From contig NZ_ANAX01000102.1 in the NCBI RefSeq assembly GCF_000341065.1, forward strand, positions 2,797 to 56,310: a stretch of DNA of 53,514 nucleotides, given 5' to 3'. The translations under genes and the position numbers were made by a program. Below the pieces are notes generated by a model that made no database searches, was not told the DNA's origin, and was given only the letters and a program-made list of their open reading frames with translations. Shown in pieces: positions 31,529 to 44,588 of the stretch (the first letter of the stretch is position 1; the number at the start of each line of letters is the position of its first letter). Origin of the DNA: Nocardiopsis halotolerans DSM 44410 (GTDB lineage: Bacteria > Actinomycetota > Actinomycetes > Streptosporangiales > Streptosporangiaceae).

Positions 31529-32419
31529 ATGCGACGCGACCACAGCCCCACCGTCCGGCTACGCCGACTCGCCACAGAGTTGCGCAGGGCACGGGAGGCG
31601 ACCGGAAAGTCCCTGGCTGAAGCGGCGAAGGCCCTCGGTTGGGGCTCCCCGAAGCTGTCCAAGATCGAGAACGCAGAGCGGCGCCTGAATGCCACCGATC
31701 TCGACAGACTTCTCGACCTGCACGGCGTGACCGACCCCGAGCCCCGGTCCGAGCTTCACCAACTGCTGAAGGACTCCAAGGAACGCGGCTGGTGGTCCCG
31801 CGCGCCGTACCGTGGCGTGTTCACTGACTCGCTTCCGGATTTCGAGGCCGAGGCATCGGTGATCAGGACCTATGAGTGCCAGGTGATCCCCGGCCTACTC
31901 CAGCATCCGGACTACGCGGAGAGCGTGTTCCGTGGTGGGCAGGTCCGCGATGGCGATGCGGTGCGCCGCAACGTTGACGCGAGAATCCAGCGGCAGAGCA
32001 TCCTCAACCGCTTCGACCCTCCCCGCTACTGGGCGATCATCGACGAAGCCGCCCTCCGGCGCCCGACCCGTGACCCCGAAGCGATGCGCGCCCAGCTTCG
32101 CCACCTGGTACACATGGCCGCGCGCCTCAACATCACCATCAACGTGCTCCCGTTCTCAGCCGGTCACCACGCCGGGATGAACGGCTCGTTCGTCCTGCTG
32201 GACTTCCCGCACCCCCTGGATCCTTCTCTGGCTTACGCGGAGACCTACGCCGCTAGCATGTTCCTAGAGCAACCGGACGAAATCGAGCGGTACGACGTCG
32301 CGTTCGGCCTGATCAGCAACGCCGCCCTCAGTGCCGCCGAGTCCGTTGACTTCCTGGAACAGCTCATAGCCGAGTCAGAGGACCGAGATGCAGAGCCCGC
32401 AGAACTGGCGCAAGAGTAG
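31529..32419 (+). CDS. XRE-family regulator with DUF5753
   Basis: A 296-residue protein: N-terminal HTH (about 12-66, RRAREATGKSLAEAAKALGW then SPKLSKIENAERR), then the DUF5753 ligand-like domain (FEAEASVIRTYECQVIPGLLQHPDYA, RQSILNRFDPPRYWAIIDEAAL, FVLLDFP). Such proteins pair with DUF397 genes and are very numerous in Streptomyces-like genomes. I selected ATG 31529 (MRRDHSPTV); GTG 31511 is 18 nt upstream. A -10-like TAGACT lies 7 nt before the ATG, so a leaderless mRNA is possible. It overlaps DUF397 by 32 nt. Confidence 0.9.
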   Translation: MRRDHSPTVRLRRLATELRRAREATGKSLAEAAKALGWGSPKLSKIENAERRLNATDLDRLLDLHGVTDPEPRSELHQLLKDSKERGWWSRAPYRGVFTDSLPDFEAEASVIRTYECQVIPGLLQHPDYAESVFRGGQVRDGDAVRRNVDARIQRQSILNRFDPPRYWAIIDEAALRRPTRDPEAMRAQLRHLVHMAARLNITINVLPFSAGHHAGMNGSFVLLDFPHPLDPSLAYAETYAASMFLEQPDEIERYDVAFGLISNAALSAAESVDFLEQLIAESEDRDAEPAELAQE

Positions 32420-32573
32420 CTACAGCGGCGATCGGAACAACTGCGTCGAGGTCGCCGACGTGCCCAGCGGTGCCGCGGTACGCGACTCGCAGAACCCCGG
32501 CCTCGGACACCTGCGGTTCTCACTCACCGAGTGGGCAGCGTTCCTCACCAGCGCCGAGACGCACCGCCGCTGA
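32388..32573 (+). CDS. DUF397 protein
   Basis: A 61-residue DUF397 protein: MQSPQNWRKSSYSGDRNNCVEVADV with the conserved W(R/Q)KSSYSG..NCVEV start and VAVRDS-type (AAVRDSQNPG) middle, ending in SLTEWAAFLT. It is the standard partner of DUF5753 XRE regulators and overlaps that gene by 32 nt. These pairs can act as toxin-antitoxin-like or signalling modules. The function is not settled. ATG 32388 follows AGAGGACCGAG. Confidence 0.92.
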   Translation: MQSPQNWRKSSYSGDRNNCVEVADVPSGAAVRDSQNPGLGHLRFSLTEWAAFLTSAETHRR

Positions 32574-32592
32574 CGCGCCATGAACACACACG

Positions 32593-32619
32593 CGGCCCCC
32601 GGTCGATGACCGGGGGCCG
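32593..32619. terminator. Terminator after the DUF397 gene
   Basis: A perfect 12-bp stem (CGGCCCCCGGTC, 32593-32604, with 32608-32619) and GAT loop. It ends the XRE/DUF397 transcript. Confidence 0.85.
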
Positions 32620-32780
32620 ACGCATACCCAAGAAAGAACGACCTGCGAGCGGATCGACGCGAGCATACCGTCCCACCGGGTCGTTGATCCTCCGAAAAGG
32701 TATCTCTCCCGGACGATGTCACAAGCTGTGGCTGTAGAGGCTTACTCCCCTTGACGACGAAACCAACGCGCGGGAGAGCA

Positions 32781-33032
32781 GTGACCGAGGAGAGCAAGGC
32801 CTTCACGATCCGAGAGCTGTACGACCTACCAGCGGCAGTGGACCTGATGACGGCTGCCCGTGCGCTGCACATGGGTCGGACGATGGCCTACGAGCTCGCC
32901 AGACGCGGTGAGTTTCCCTGTCGGCTGCTCCGCTACGGCGGGACTTACCGGGTGGCTACCGCGGAGCTCCTGGAGCTTCTGGGCGTGCCTCTGCCTGCTG
33001 GGGGAGCGTCGGCTAGAGTCGAGTCGACATAG
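32781..33032 (+). CDS. Excisionase/AlpA-like HTH protein
   Basis: An 83-residue protein with one MerR/excisionase-type HTH (AARALHMGRTMAYELARRGEF then CRLLRYGGTYRVATAELLELL). It starts at GTG 32781 with GGGAG 4 nt upstream; TTG 32751 is an alternative. The pattern is that of small DNA-binding proteins that sit beside integrases in actinobacterial integrative elements at tRNA genes. It lies 168 bp from tRNA-Ile, facing it, but no integrase gene is present. This could mark the right end of an accessory island. Confidence 0.7.
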   Translation: MTEESKAFTIRELYDLPAAVDLMTAARALHMGRTMAYELARRGEFPCRLLRYGGTYRVATAELLELLGVPLPAGGASARVEST

Positions 33033-33147
33033 CGATGCGATCTGTTGTCGACTTGGCGTCCTGTCGGTACCGCTCAGTACCGGGGGAGCACAGGCTCGGA
33101 CAGGGGATGCCGTGGGGTTCCACGGTCAGATGACGGTCACAACAGGA

Positions 33148-33182
33148 AGAGCCCTGCTCTCCGAGTGGAGAAGCAAGGCTCT
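33148..33182. terminator. Stem-loop between the excisionase-like gene and tRNA-Ile
   Basis: AGAGCC (33148-33153) pairs with GGCTCT (33177-33182). Inside, TGCTCTCC pairs with GGAGAAGCA (one bulged A) around a GAGT loop. It probably terminates the tRNA transcript and also the oppositely oriented excisionase-like gene. Confidence 0.65.
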
Positions 33183-33199
33183 GACCAGGTGAAACTGGG

Positions 33200-33273
33200 T
33201 GGGCGTACCAGGACTTGAACCTGGGGCCTCATCCTTATCAGGGATGCGCTCTAACCGACTGAGCTATACGCCC
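33200..33273 (-). tRNA. tRNA-Ile (GAT anticodon)
   Basis: The minus strand reads GGGCGTATAGCTCAG..., a classic cloverleaf. The acceptor GGGCGTA pairs with TACGCCC. The D loop is AGCTCAGTCGGTTAGAGC, the anticodon loop CTGATAA (anticodon GAT), and the T arm CCAGGTTCAAGTCCTGG. The discriminator A is at 33200; the encoded tail is CCC rather than CCA, so CCA is added after transcription. It follows DUF3566 in the gyrB-gyrA order. In related genomes tRNA-Ala often comes next; no tRNA-Ala is found in this window. Confidence 0.97.
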
Positions 33274-33410
33274 TCGTTCCGTGTGGAACTCTACCGCATC
33301 CGCAGGACCGGGGCGAACCGGTGATCCCGGGAGGACACGGCGCGGGACGCGCCTGGCGCGCCCCTTCACCTCCCATTTTACCCCCGTGGGAGAGTGCTCC
33401 GGACGGACAC

Positions 33411-33445
33411 GTGTGGGCCCGGCCCCGCGGGAACCGGGCCCACAC
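33411..33445. terminator. Terminator after the gyrB-gyrA-DUF3566 genes
   Basis: A 12-bp perfect stem (GTGTGGGCCCGG at 33411-33422 with 33434-33445), 11-base loop, located immediately downstream of the DUF3566 stop on the minus strand. Confidence 0.85.
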
Positions 33446-33451
33446 ACGGTC

Positions 33452-34234
33452 CTACTCGGCCTCGGTCAGCGTCACGTCGACGCCGCCGACCAGGTCGGCG
33501 ACCAGGTTGTACACCATGGCGCCCACGGTGGACAGCGCGGTGATCAGCACGATGTTCAGCGCGCCGACCACACCGGTGTAGCCCAGGACCCGTCCCGGAG
33601 AGAACCAGGACGCCGGGTCCAGGCCGAGCTCGTCCTCGGTGCCGTCGCCCTCCAGGAGCGCGGTGAGCATGTTGGTGAGCTCGTCGAAGACGCCCAGCAT
33701 CGACAGCGTCGCGTAGATCACCGCGATCGCCACGAACAGGATGATGAAGCACACCAGGGAGACGACGAAGCTGAACTTCATCACCGACCAGGGCTCCACT
33801 CGGGAGACCGTCAGGTGTGCCTTACGGCTGGACAGGCTCGCCTTCACGGCGCTCGGGCCCTGGGGCCCCGAGGTCTTCGTTTCGGACACTGGCGTTCCCC
33901 CCGCTTCGGCGCGGTCCTCCGCCACGGTCTCGGCCGATGCGGTGGAGGCCTCGGGCTTCCCCTCCGCCTTCTCGGCGGAACCCTCGTCCCCCTCGTCGGA
34001 CGCCTTGTCGGCCTCTTCGGCCTTCCCAGGCTCCTCGGTCTTCTCCGACTCCTCAGCCGAGGCGACCTCCTCGGTCTCCTCGGCCTTCTCGGCCTTCTCG
34101 TCGGCCTCGGTGGTCACGGTGGCCCCCGTCCCTCCCGTGTCCTTCTCGGCCGTCTCCACGTCCCCGCCCTTGGCGCTCTTCGCCGCGTCCGGGTCGGATT
34201 CGTTCGTGGTGGTGTTCCGCTGGTTGTCAGACAT
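33452..34234 (-). CDS. DUF3566 membrane protein downstream of gyrA
   Basis: A 260-residue protein found just after gyrA in many actinobacteria. The N-terminal 130 residues are a low-complexity Glu/Lys/Ala-rich cytosolic region. The conserved DUF3566 part starts near AHLTVSRVEPWSVMKFSFVVSLV and has two transmembrane helices (SFVVSLVCFIILFVAIAVIY and GVVGALNIVLITALSTVGAMVY). Function is unknown. ATG 34234 (MSDNQRNT) is chosen over a longer form since no family similarity extends upstream. A hairpin at 34289-34319 lies between gyrA and this gene, so it may have partly independent expression. Confidence 0.88.
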   Translation of the reverse strand: MSDNQRNTTTNESDPDAAKSAKGGDVETAEKDTGGTGATVTTEADEKAEKAEETEEVASAEESEKTEEPGKAEEADKASDEGDEGSAEKAEGKPEASTASAETVAEDRAEAGGTPVSETKTSGPQGPSAVKASLSSRKAHLTVSRVEPWSVMKFSFVVSLVCFIILFVAIAVIYATLSMLGVFDELTNMLTALLEGDGTEDELGLDPASWFSPGRVLGYTGVVGALNIVLITALSTVGAMVYNLVADLVGGVDVTLTEAE

Positions 34235-34288
34235 AGAAACGTTACCGCTGGACTTTCGTTGAGAACGGGTGATTGGCACGACCGGCTT

Positions 34289-34319
34289 CCCGCGGGGTCC
34301 GCAAAACGAACCCCGCGGG
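34289..34319. terminator. Hairpin between gyrA and DUF3566
   Basis: A 10-bp perfect stem (CCCGCGGGGT at 34289-34298 with 34310-34319) and an A-rich loop. It may attenuate or terminate the gyrA transcript. Confidence 0.7.
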
Positions 34320-34342
34320 TCATATGGGGCCTAACGCAAATT

Positions 34343-36928
<2,586 letters not shown>

Positions 36929-37007
36929 GGATGTCGATCCCTTCTACGAAGCTTGTCTGAGCTGGTTCGCCGTCCGGGGCCTCACGCCCCGGACACGGGC
37001 GGGGTCC

Positions 37008-39427
<2,420 letters not shown>

Positions 39428-39934
39428 TCAGCGGCGCCGGAAACCGGGTCCGCGAACCTTGATGGAGACGACCGTGCCGTCACCCAGTTCCTGGTTCAGG
39501 CGGCGCATGAGATCGCGCACCATCGACCGCGCCTGAGTCGCCATCGTCGCCGAATCCGCCACGACCACGAGTTCGCCCTCCGAATAACTCTCCGGGCGCA
39601 GCCTCTGGGCGTTGAACTCACCGACGATCTCGTGCCAGCGGCCGAACACGCCACCGATGGCCACCTGCTCCTGCCACCCGTGCTCGATCAGCCACGTGCG
39701 CACGGCGTCGCCGAACATCTGGGGCTCGTTGCGTGACCGCAACCGGCCACGCCGCCGGGAACGCGGGGCGCCGCGGGGAGCCGCGCCCCGGTCCCTGGCC
39801 TCGGCCCGTGCGCGTGCGAGCGCCTGGCGGGCGAGGTCCGCCCCGGACGGCGCCGGAGGAACGGGCGGGGCCGTCGGCCCCGGGTCGGGCGCGCGGCGCC
39901 CGCCGTCCACAGGGTGTGGATAACCCTCACTCAC
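39428..39934 (-). CDS. DUF721 protein, DciA-like
   Basis: A 168-residue DUF721/DciA family protein, the presumed helicase loader or operator in bacteria without DnaC or DnaI. The conserved domain (about 65-165) contains [26 protein letters not shown] and [20 protein letters not shown], followed by [21 protein letters not shown]. The first 60 residues are basic and disordered. The start is GTG 39934, overlapping the recF stop by 8 nt (GTGAGTGA), so translation is coupled to recF. It is on the same strand before gyrB. Confidence 0.85.
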   Translation of the reverse strand: MSEGYPHPVDGGRRAPDPGPTAPPVPPAPSGADLARQALARARAEARDRGAAPRGAPRSRRRGRLRSRNEPQMFGDAVRTWLIEHGWQEQVAIGGVFGRWHEIVGEFNAQRLRPESYSEGELVVVADSATMATQARSMVRDLMRRLNQELGDGTVVSIKVRGPGFRRR

Positions 39935-41060
39935 TCCGGACGCTCCCCTCGCCCACACCGAACCGCGCCCCGTGCAGCTCCTCGGGGATGTCCTCGGGCA
40001 CGGCGGCGGTCACCAGGACCTGCTCGGCGTCCCGCACGCGCTCGGCCAGTCTGCGGCGGCGCTCACTGTCGAGTTCGGCGAACACGTCGTCCAGGATGAG
40101 CACCGGGTCGTCGCCGTCGGCCCGCAGCAGCTCGAAGGCGGCCAGTTTGAGGGAGAGCGCGTAGGACCAGGACTCGCCCTGGCTGGCGTAGCCCTTGGCG
40201 GGCAGGCCGCCGAGCTGGAGGACCAGGTCGTCGCGGTGCGGGCCGACCAGGCTGACCCCGCGCTGGAGTTCGCGCTCCCGCGCCTCCGCCATGGCCTCGC
40301 GCAGGGTTTCCACAAGCTGTGGACGGGCGGCCGGGGGCTCCACCCCCTCCGGGACCGCCCCGCAGCGGTAGTGGGGAACCGCGGGGCCGCCGGAGTCGGT
40401 CAGACCCGCGTAGGCGTCGGCGATCAGCGGACGCAGTTCCTCCACCAGCTCCAGACGCGCCGTGAGCAGCTCCGCGCCCGTCTCCGCCAGGTGGGAGTCC
40501 CACACCTCCAGGGTGCTCAGGTCGGGCATCGAGCGCTGCCTGAATATCCGGCCCGAGGCCGACTTGAGCAGGGCGTTGCGCTGTTTGAGCACCCGGTCGT
40601 AGTCCGCTCGCACGCCCGCCATCCGCGGTGCGCGCGCCACCAGGAGGTCGTCCAGGAACCGGCGCCGCTCACCGGGGTCGCCCTTGACCAGGGACAGGTC
40701 CTCGGGCGCGAAGAGCACGGTGCGCAGGATCCCCAGGACCTCGCGCGGCCGACCGGCGGGAGCCTGGTTGATCCGGGCGCGGTTGGCCTTTCCCGGGTTG
40801 AGCTCCAGGTCCACCACCATGGAGCGCTCGTCGCGTACCACCTTGGCCCGGACGATCGCGCGGGGCGCGCCCTGGCGGACCAGCGGGGTGTCGGAGGAGA
40901 CGCGGTGGCTGCCGAGGGTGGCCACGTAGCCGATCGCCTCGACCAGGTTGGTCTTGCCCTGGCCGTTGGCGCCGACGAACACGCTCACGCCGGGGCCCAT
41001 CTCCAGCAGGGCCTGGTCATAGGACCTGAAGTCGGCCAGTTGCAGGTGGGATACGTACAT
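39927..41060 (-). CDS. recF: DNA replication and repair protein RecF
   Basis: A 377-residue SMC-like ATPase that helps RecA load at gaps. Walker A is [15 protein letters not shown]. The signature motif [29 protein letters not shown] and Walker [15 protein letters not shown] follow, and [15 protein letters not shown] is the standard N-terminus. The length is normal. ATG 41060 follows AGGAGGAAGGCCGG. It shares an 8-nt overlap with the DciA-like gene. A strong terminator at 41112-41148 separates it from gnd. Confidence 0.97.
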   Translation of the reverse strand: MYVSHLQLADFRSYDQALLEMGPGVSVFVGANGQGKTNLVEAIGYVATLGSHRVSSDTPLVRQGAPRAIVRAKVVRDERSMVVDLELNPGKANRARINQAPAGRPREVLGILRTVLFAPEDLSLVKGDPGERRRFLDDLLVARAPRMAGVRADYDRVLKQRNALLKSASGRIFRQRSMPDLSTLEVWDSHLAETGAELLTARLELVEELRPLIADAYAGLTDSGGPAVPHYRCGAVPEGVEPPAARPQLVETLREAMAEARERELQRGVSLVGPHRDDLVLQLGGLPAKGYASQGESWSYALSLKLAAFELLRADGDDPVLILDDVFAELDSERRRRLAERVRDAEQVLVTAAVPEDIPEELHGARFGVGEGSVRSE

Positions 41061-41111
41061 CCGGCCTTCCTCCTGGGGCGGTGGCGCGGCAACGGTCGGG
41101 GGAAGGGTGAA

Positions 41112-41148
41112 CCCGGGGGACGGGCCCGTGACGGACCCGTCCCCCGGG
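41112..41148. terminator. Terminator between gnd and recF
   Basis: A 13-bp perfect stem (CCCGGGGGACGGG at 41112-41124 with 41136-41148) lies between the gnd stop and the recF start on the minus strand. It should insulate recF from gnd transcription. Confidence 0.85.
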
Positions 41149-41169
41149 GAGTGGGGTGGGGAAGGCGCC

Positions 41170-42072
41170 TCAGGCGTCCTCAGCGGTCTCGGCGCGGTGC
41201 ACGGAGTGCACGGCGTGTCCGCCGAACTGCTGGCGCAGGGCGGCCACGACCTTCATGGTCGGGCTGTCGTCCTGGCGGGAGGCGAAGCGCGCGTAGAGGG
41301 AGGAGGTGATCGCCGGGGCGGGGACCGCGAGGTCGACGGCGGCCTGCACGGTCCAGCGGCCCTCTCCGGAGTCCTCGGCGTAGCCGCGCAGCTTCGAGAG
41401 GTCGGGGTCCTCCTCCAGGGCCCGCGAGAGCAGGTCCAGCAGCCAGGAGCGCACCACGGTGCCCTCACGCCAGCTCTCGAACGTGCCGGGGACGTCGTCC
41501 ACGAGTCCGGAGGCGGCCATGAGCTCGTAGCCCTCGCCGAAGGCCTGCATCATGCCGTACTCGATGCCGTTGTGGACCATCTTCACGAAGTGTCCGGCGC
41601 CGACCCGGCCGGCGTGGACGAAGCCGCCGCCCTCGTCGGGGGTCAGGGAGTCGAGGATCGGGCGGGCCCGCTCGACGTTCTCCGCCGTACCGCCGACCAT
41701 GATGCCGTAGCCGTTCTGGCGGCCCCAGACACCTCCGCTGACACCGGCGTCGAGGTAGCCGATTCCCTCGCCCTCCAGCTCCTCGGCGCGGACGCGGTCG
41801 TCCGCGTAGTGGGAGTTGCCGCCGTCGATGACGAGGTCACCCCCGTCCAGGAGCTCGGCCAGTTCGCTGATGGTCCTGGACGTGGGATCGCCCGCGGGGA
41901 CCATCACCCAGACCACCCGGGGGGCCTCCAGGCGTTCGACCAGCGCGGCCAGGCTGTCGACGTCGCGCTCCTGGGAGGAGACGTCGTACCCGACGACCTC
42001 GTGGCCCTTCTCCCGCAGGCGGGCGGCCATGTTGCCGCCCATCTTGCCGAGACCGATCATTCCGATCTGCAT
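41170..42072 (-). CDS. gnd: 6-phosphogluconate dehydrogenase, decarboxylating (short form)
   Basis: A 300-residue, YqeC/GntZ-type 6-phosphogluconate dehydrogenase (the short form of about 300 residues). It has the dinucleotide loop [15 protein letters not shown], the substrate loop [21 protein letters not shown], the catalytic Lys in [17 protein letters not shown], and [19 protein letters not shown] at the end. It makes ribulose 5-phosphate in the oxidative pentose phosphate pathway. ATG 42072 follows GGGGAGCAGAGCACG. Its position between dnaN and recF is common in actinobacteria. Confidence 0.95.
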   Translation of the reverse strand: MQIGMIGLGKMGGNMAARLREKGHEVVGYDVSSQERDVDSLAALVERLEAPRVVWVMVPAGDPTSRTISELAELLDGGDLVIDGGNSHYADDRVRAEELEGEGIGYLDAGVSGGVWGRQNGYGIMVGGTAENVERARPILDSLTPDEGGGFVHAGRVGAGHFVKMVHNGIEYGMMQAFGEGYELMAASGLVDDVPGTFESWREGTVVRSWLLDLLSRALEEDPDLSKLRGYAEDSGEGRWTVQAAVDLAVPAPAITSSLYARFASRQDDSPTMKVVAALRQQFGGHAVHSVHRAETAEDA

Positions 42073-42169
42073 CGTGCTCTGCTCCCCTTCGCCGCCTGTG
42101 GATGGACATCGGTCGGTCCGGCTCGCGGACCGGATCCGGCAGGTGCCAGTCAATCGGACCGGCCGCGGA

Positions 42170-43309
42170 TCAGCCCGGCTGACGCACCGGCATGATCAGG
42201 TAGCGGTACTCGGGGGAGGCCCCCTCCTCCGGGGGCTTGCCGGTGAGGATCGACGGCTTGGTCGAGGTCGTGAAGTTCATGCGGGCGACGTCGGTGCCGA
42301 TGGCGCCGAGCCCGTCCAGGAGGAAGCCGGAGTTGAAGGCGATCTGGATGTCGTCGCCGTCCAGGTCGGCCTCCAGGACCTCGACCGCCTGGGCCTCCTC
42401 GCCGGTACCGGCCTCCAGGACCAGCTGGCCCTGGGTGAAGGACAGCCGCAGCGGGGTGTTGCGCTCGGCGACCAGCGAGACGCGCTTGACCGCCTCGACG
42501 AACTCGGAGCGGCTGACCTCGGCGACGGTGTTGAAGGTGTCCGGCAGCAGCGCGCGGTACTTGGGGAACTCGCCGTCGAGCAGGCGGGTCGTGGTGCGGC
42601 GGCCGCCGCCCTCGAAGCCGATCATGCCCTCGCCGGAGTCGCTGCCCGAGAGCGCGATCGAGACCTCGGCACCCGAGGTGAGCGACTTGGCGGTGTCGTT
42701 GAGGGTCTTGGCCGGGACCAGCGCGACCGCGGACAGCTCGGGGTTCTCCGGCTTCCAGGTGAGCTCGCGCACGGCCAGGCGGTAGCGGTCGGTGGAGGCG
42801 AGCGTGATGGTCTCGCCCTCGATCTCGACGCGCACACCCGTGAGCATCGGCAGGGTGTCGTCGCGTCCGGCGGCGACGGCCACCTGGCTGACCGCGGCGG
42901 CGAAGGCGTCGCTGCCGACGGTCCCGCTCACACCGGGCATCTCCGGGAGCGTGGGGTAGTCCTCCACCGGCATGGTGGTCAGGGTGAACTTCGCGCTGCC
43001 GCCGGTGACGACGACCTTGGGCCCGTCGGTGGAGATCTCCACGGGCTGTGCTGGGAGGTTGCGGGTGATCTCGGCCAGGAGCTTGCCGGTGACCAGGACC
43101 GTGCCGGCCTCCTCGACCTCGACGTCCACCGCGGCCTGGGTGGAGACCTCGTAGTCGAAGCCGGACAGGCGCAGCTGCTGACGGCCGTCGAACTCACCGG
43201 CCTCCAGCAGGATGCCCACCAGCACCGGGACCGAGGGGCGCGTCGGGAGTGTGCGCGCGGTCCAGGCGACAGCCTCGGCCAGTACGTCGCGTTCGACCCG
43301 GAACTTCAC
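42170..43309 (-). CDS. dnaN: DNA polymerase III beta clamp
   Basis: A 379-residue sliding clamp with three repeated domains. The N-terminal VKFRVERDVLAEAVAWTARTL is the family start, and the C-terminal GASPEYRYLIMPVR is conserved. The hydrophobic partner pocket with the terminal Met-Pro-Val-Arg is present. I chose the third in-frame GTG (43309), because it aligns with the usual MKFRVERD start. The two GTG codons upstream (43321, 43330) would add seven residues. oriC lies directly upstream. Transcription likely begins in the oriC-proximal region. Confidence 0.97.
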   Translation of the reverse strand: MKFRVERDVLAEAVAWTARTLPTRPSVPVLVGILLEAGEFDGRQQLRLSGFDYEVSTQAAVDVEVEEAGTVLVTGKLLAEITRNLPAQPVEISTDGPKVVVTGGSAKFTLTTMPVEDYPTLPEMPGVSGTVGSDAFAAAVSQVAVAAGRDDTLPMLTGVRVEIEGETITLASTDRYRLAVRELTWKPENPELSAVALVPAKTLNDTAKSLTSGAEVSIALSGSDSGEGMIGFEGGGRRTTTRLLDGEFPKYRALLPDTFNTVAEVSRSEFVEAVKRVSLVAERNTPLRLSFTQGQLVLEAGTGEEAQAVEVLEADLDGDDIQIAFNSGFLLDGLGAIGTDVARMNFTTSTKPSILTGKPPEEGASPEYRYLIMPVRQPG

Positions 43310-43579
43310 TTTCCGACTCACTTTCCGCACGACCGGGGTACCGGTCGAAGCCTCAACGTTGCAGCTCGTGGATCTGTGGGTCTGCCGAGGGCTCCGTCAA
43401 CAGGGCTGTGGACGTCGCGCCGGTCGAGCGGGCGTCCGGTGCCGCCGGGAGCTGCCTCGGGTCCCGTAGGGGCCACCGCTCGGACCCGGGCGGCGGAGGA
43501 CAGGGGCGAGACCACACGTTACCCGGATTCATCCGCTGCCGCTGACAGCTCAGCACCGGGCCGTCGTCGCACCGGACTC

Positions 43580-44335
43580 GGCGAGTTGTCCACAGATTTT
43601 CCGCGGAGCGGTTGTGAAGCCACATCTTGGTTACTGAAGGTGCGTCGTAGTAGTAGGGCCTGTGGATAATGTGGATAACCCTTGTTTCCGCAGGTCAGTG
43701 CGGGAAATTTTGTCCACAGGCCCTGTGGGTAACCCTGTGGGTAACTCCGCCCGCCTGTGGACGAACAGAGGCGCCCACAGGTTTTCCACACTCTGTCCAC
43801 AGCTTCGTCCACAGGTTGTCCCCAGGTTGTCCACAACAGCCCGTGGTTTGGTCATGGGATGAGGTGCTGTCTTGTCCACAGGGGGAGGGGGAGTTACCCA
43901 CAGCCTCGGAGCGGTTTTCCACAGGTTGTCCACAGGGTTGTCCACAGATTTGACCCCTCTCCTGTGGATAACTTCGGCGAGAGAGCGCCAAAATTTTTTT
44001 CTGGCCTCCTCCACAGACCTCGCGAACCTGGACAAAGAGTCTGTGCACAGGGTTGTCCACAAGATGGTCCCGCGTTCTGCGCACCGACCATTGACACGGT
44101 CGTGTCCAGCGAGGATGTGGGAAGGGCAACAGCTGGCCGGGAGCCACGGGAAACCGGGGGAAACGGTGCGTGCCGAGCACGAACGGTCCCGGACGACCAC
44201 AGGGGCGGCGAACCCCTCCAGAGGCGGTCGTTCGCACGCACAAGCCTGTGGATAACTCGGCCCGGGGTGTGTAGAGCCTGTGGATAACCTGCGTGTCGCC
44301 TTGTGGACGAGTCGACAGGCGTACTTCTCCACAGG
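43580..44335. other. oriC: Replication origin oriC with a DnaA-box array
   Basis: The dnaA-dnaN gap holds over 20 DnaA-box-like 9-mers. Matches to TTGTCCACA on the plus strand are at 43586, 43710, 43827, 43872, 43926, 43938 and 44053. TGTGGATAA (minus boxes) is at 43661, 43670, 43963, 44247 and 44279. One-mismatch forms are at 43736, 43756, 43782, 43793, 43805, 43894, 43915 and 44302. An AT-rich patch (43988-44002, AAAATTTTTTT) is a candidate unwinding element. There is no protein-coding gene in the interval. Confidence 0.95.
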
Positions 44336-44534
44336 ACGACATGTCACCGGGTCCACCTTCGTCGCCGGGTCCACCTTCGCTCCGTCCTCCCGGGCGCGGC
44401 GAGCGTCCCGTCGTCCCCGCCGCGTGAGTCGGGAGTGCGCGGCCCGTTCGGCGGTGGTTTCCCGGGCCCGCGGTGTTCGGGTCACGGATCCGCACGCGCG
44501 TCGCCCCCGGGGGGGCCACCACCAGGACCCGGGA

Positions 44535-44575
44535 CACGTGGAGGCGGCCTCCCCTGGGGAGGCCGCCTCCACGTG
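44535..44575. terminator. Near-perfect 41-bp palindromic terminator of dnaA
   Basis: A 20-bp arm (44535-44554, starting CACGTGGAGGCGGCC) is complementary to 44556-44575 with one T in the centre. It follows the dnaA stop on the minus strand and lies at the edge of the oriC array. Confidence 0.85.
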
Positions 44576-44588
44576 CACAGCCTGTGGA

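Noticed and set aside
8492-33273. att direct repeats bounding the island
   Set aside because: The tRNA-Ile 3' sequence (for example CCAGGACTTGAACC) was not seen again near 8.5 kb, so no att sites are annotated.
43631-44578. Open frames across oriC
   Set aside because: The DnaA-box array and composition explain them; the translations are repeats decoded from the boxes, without conserved domains or ribosome sites.
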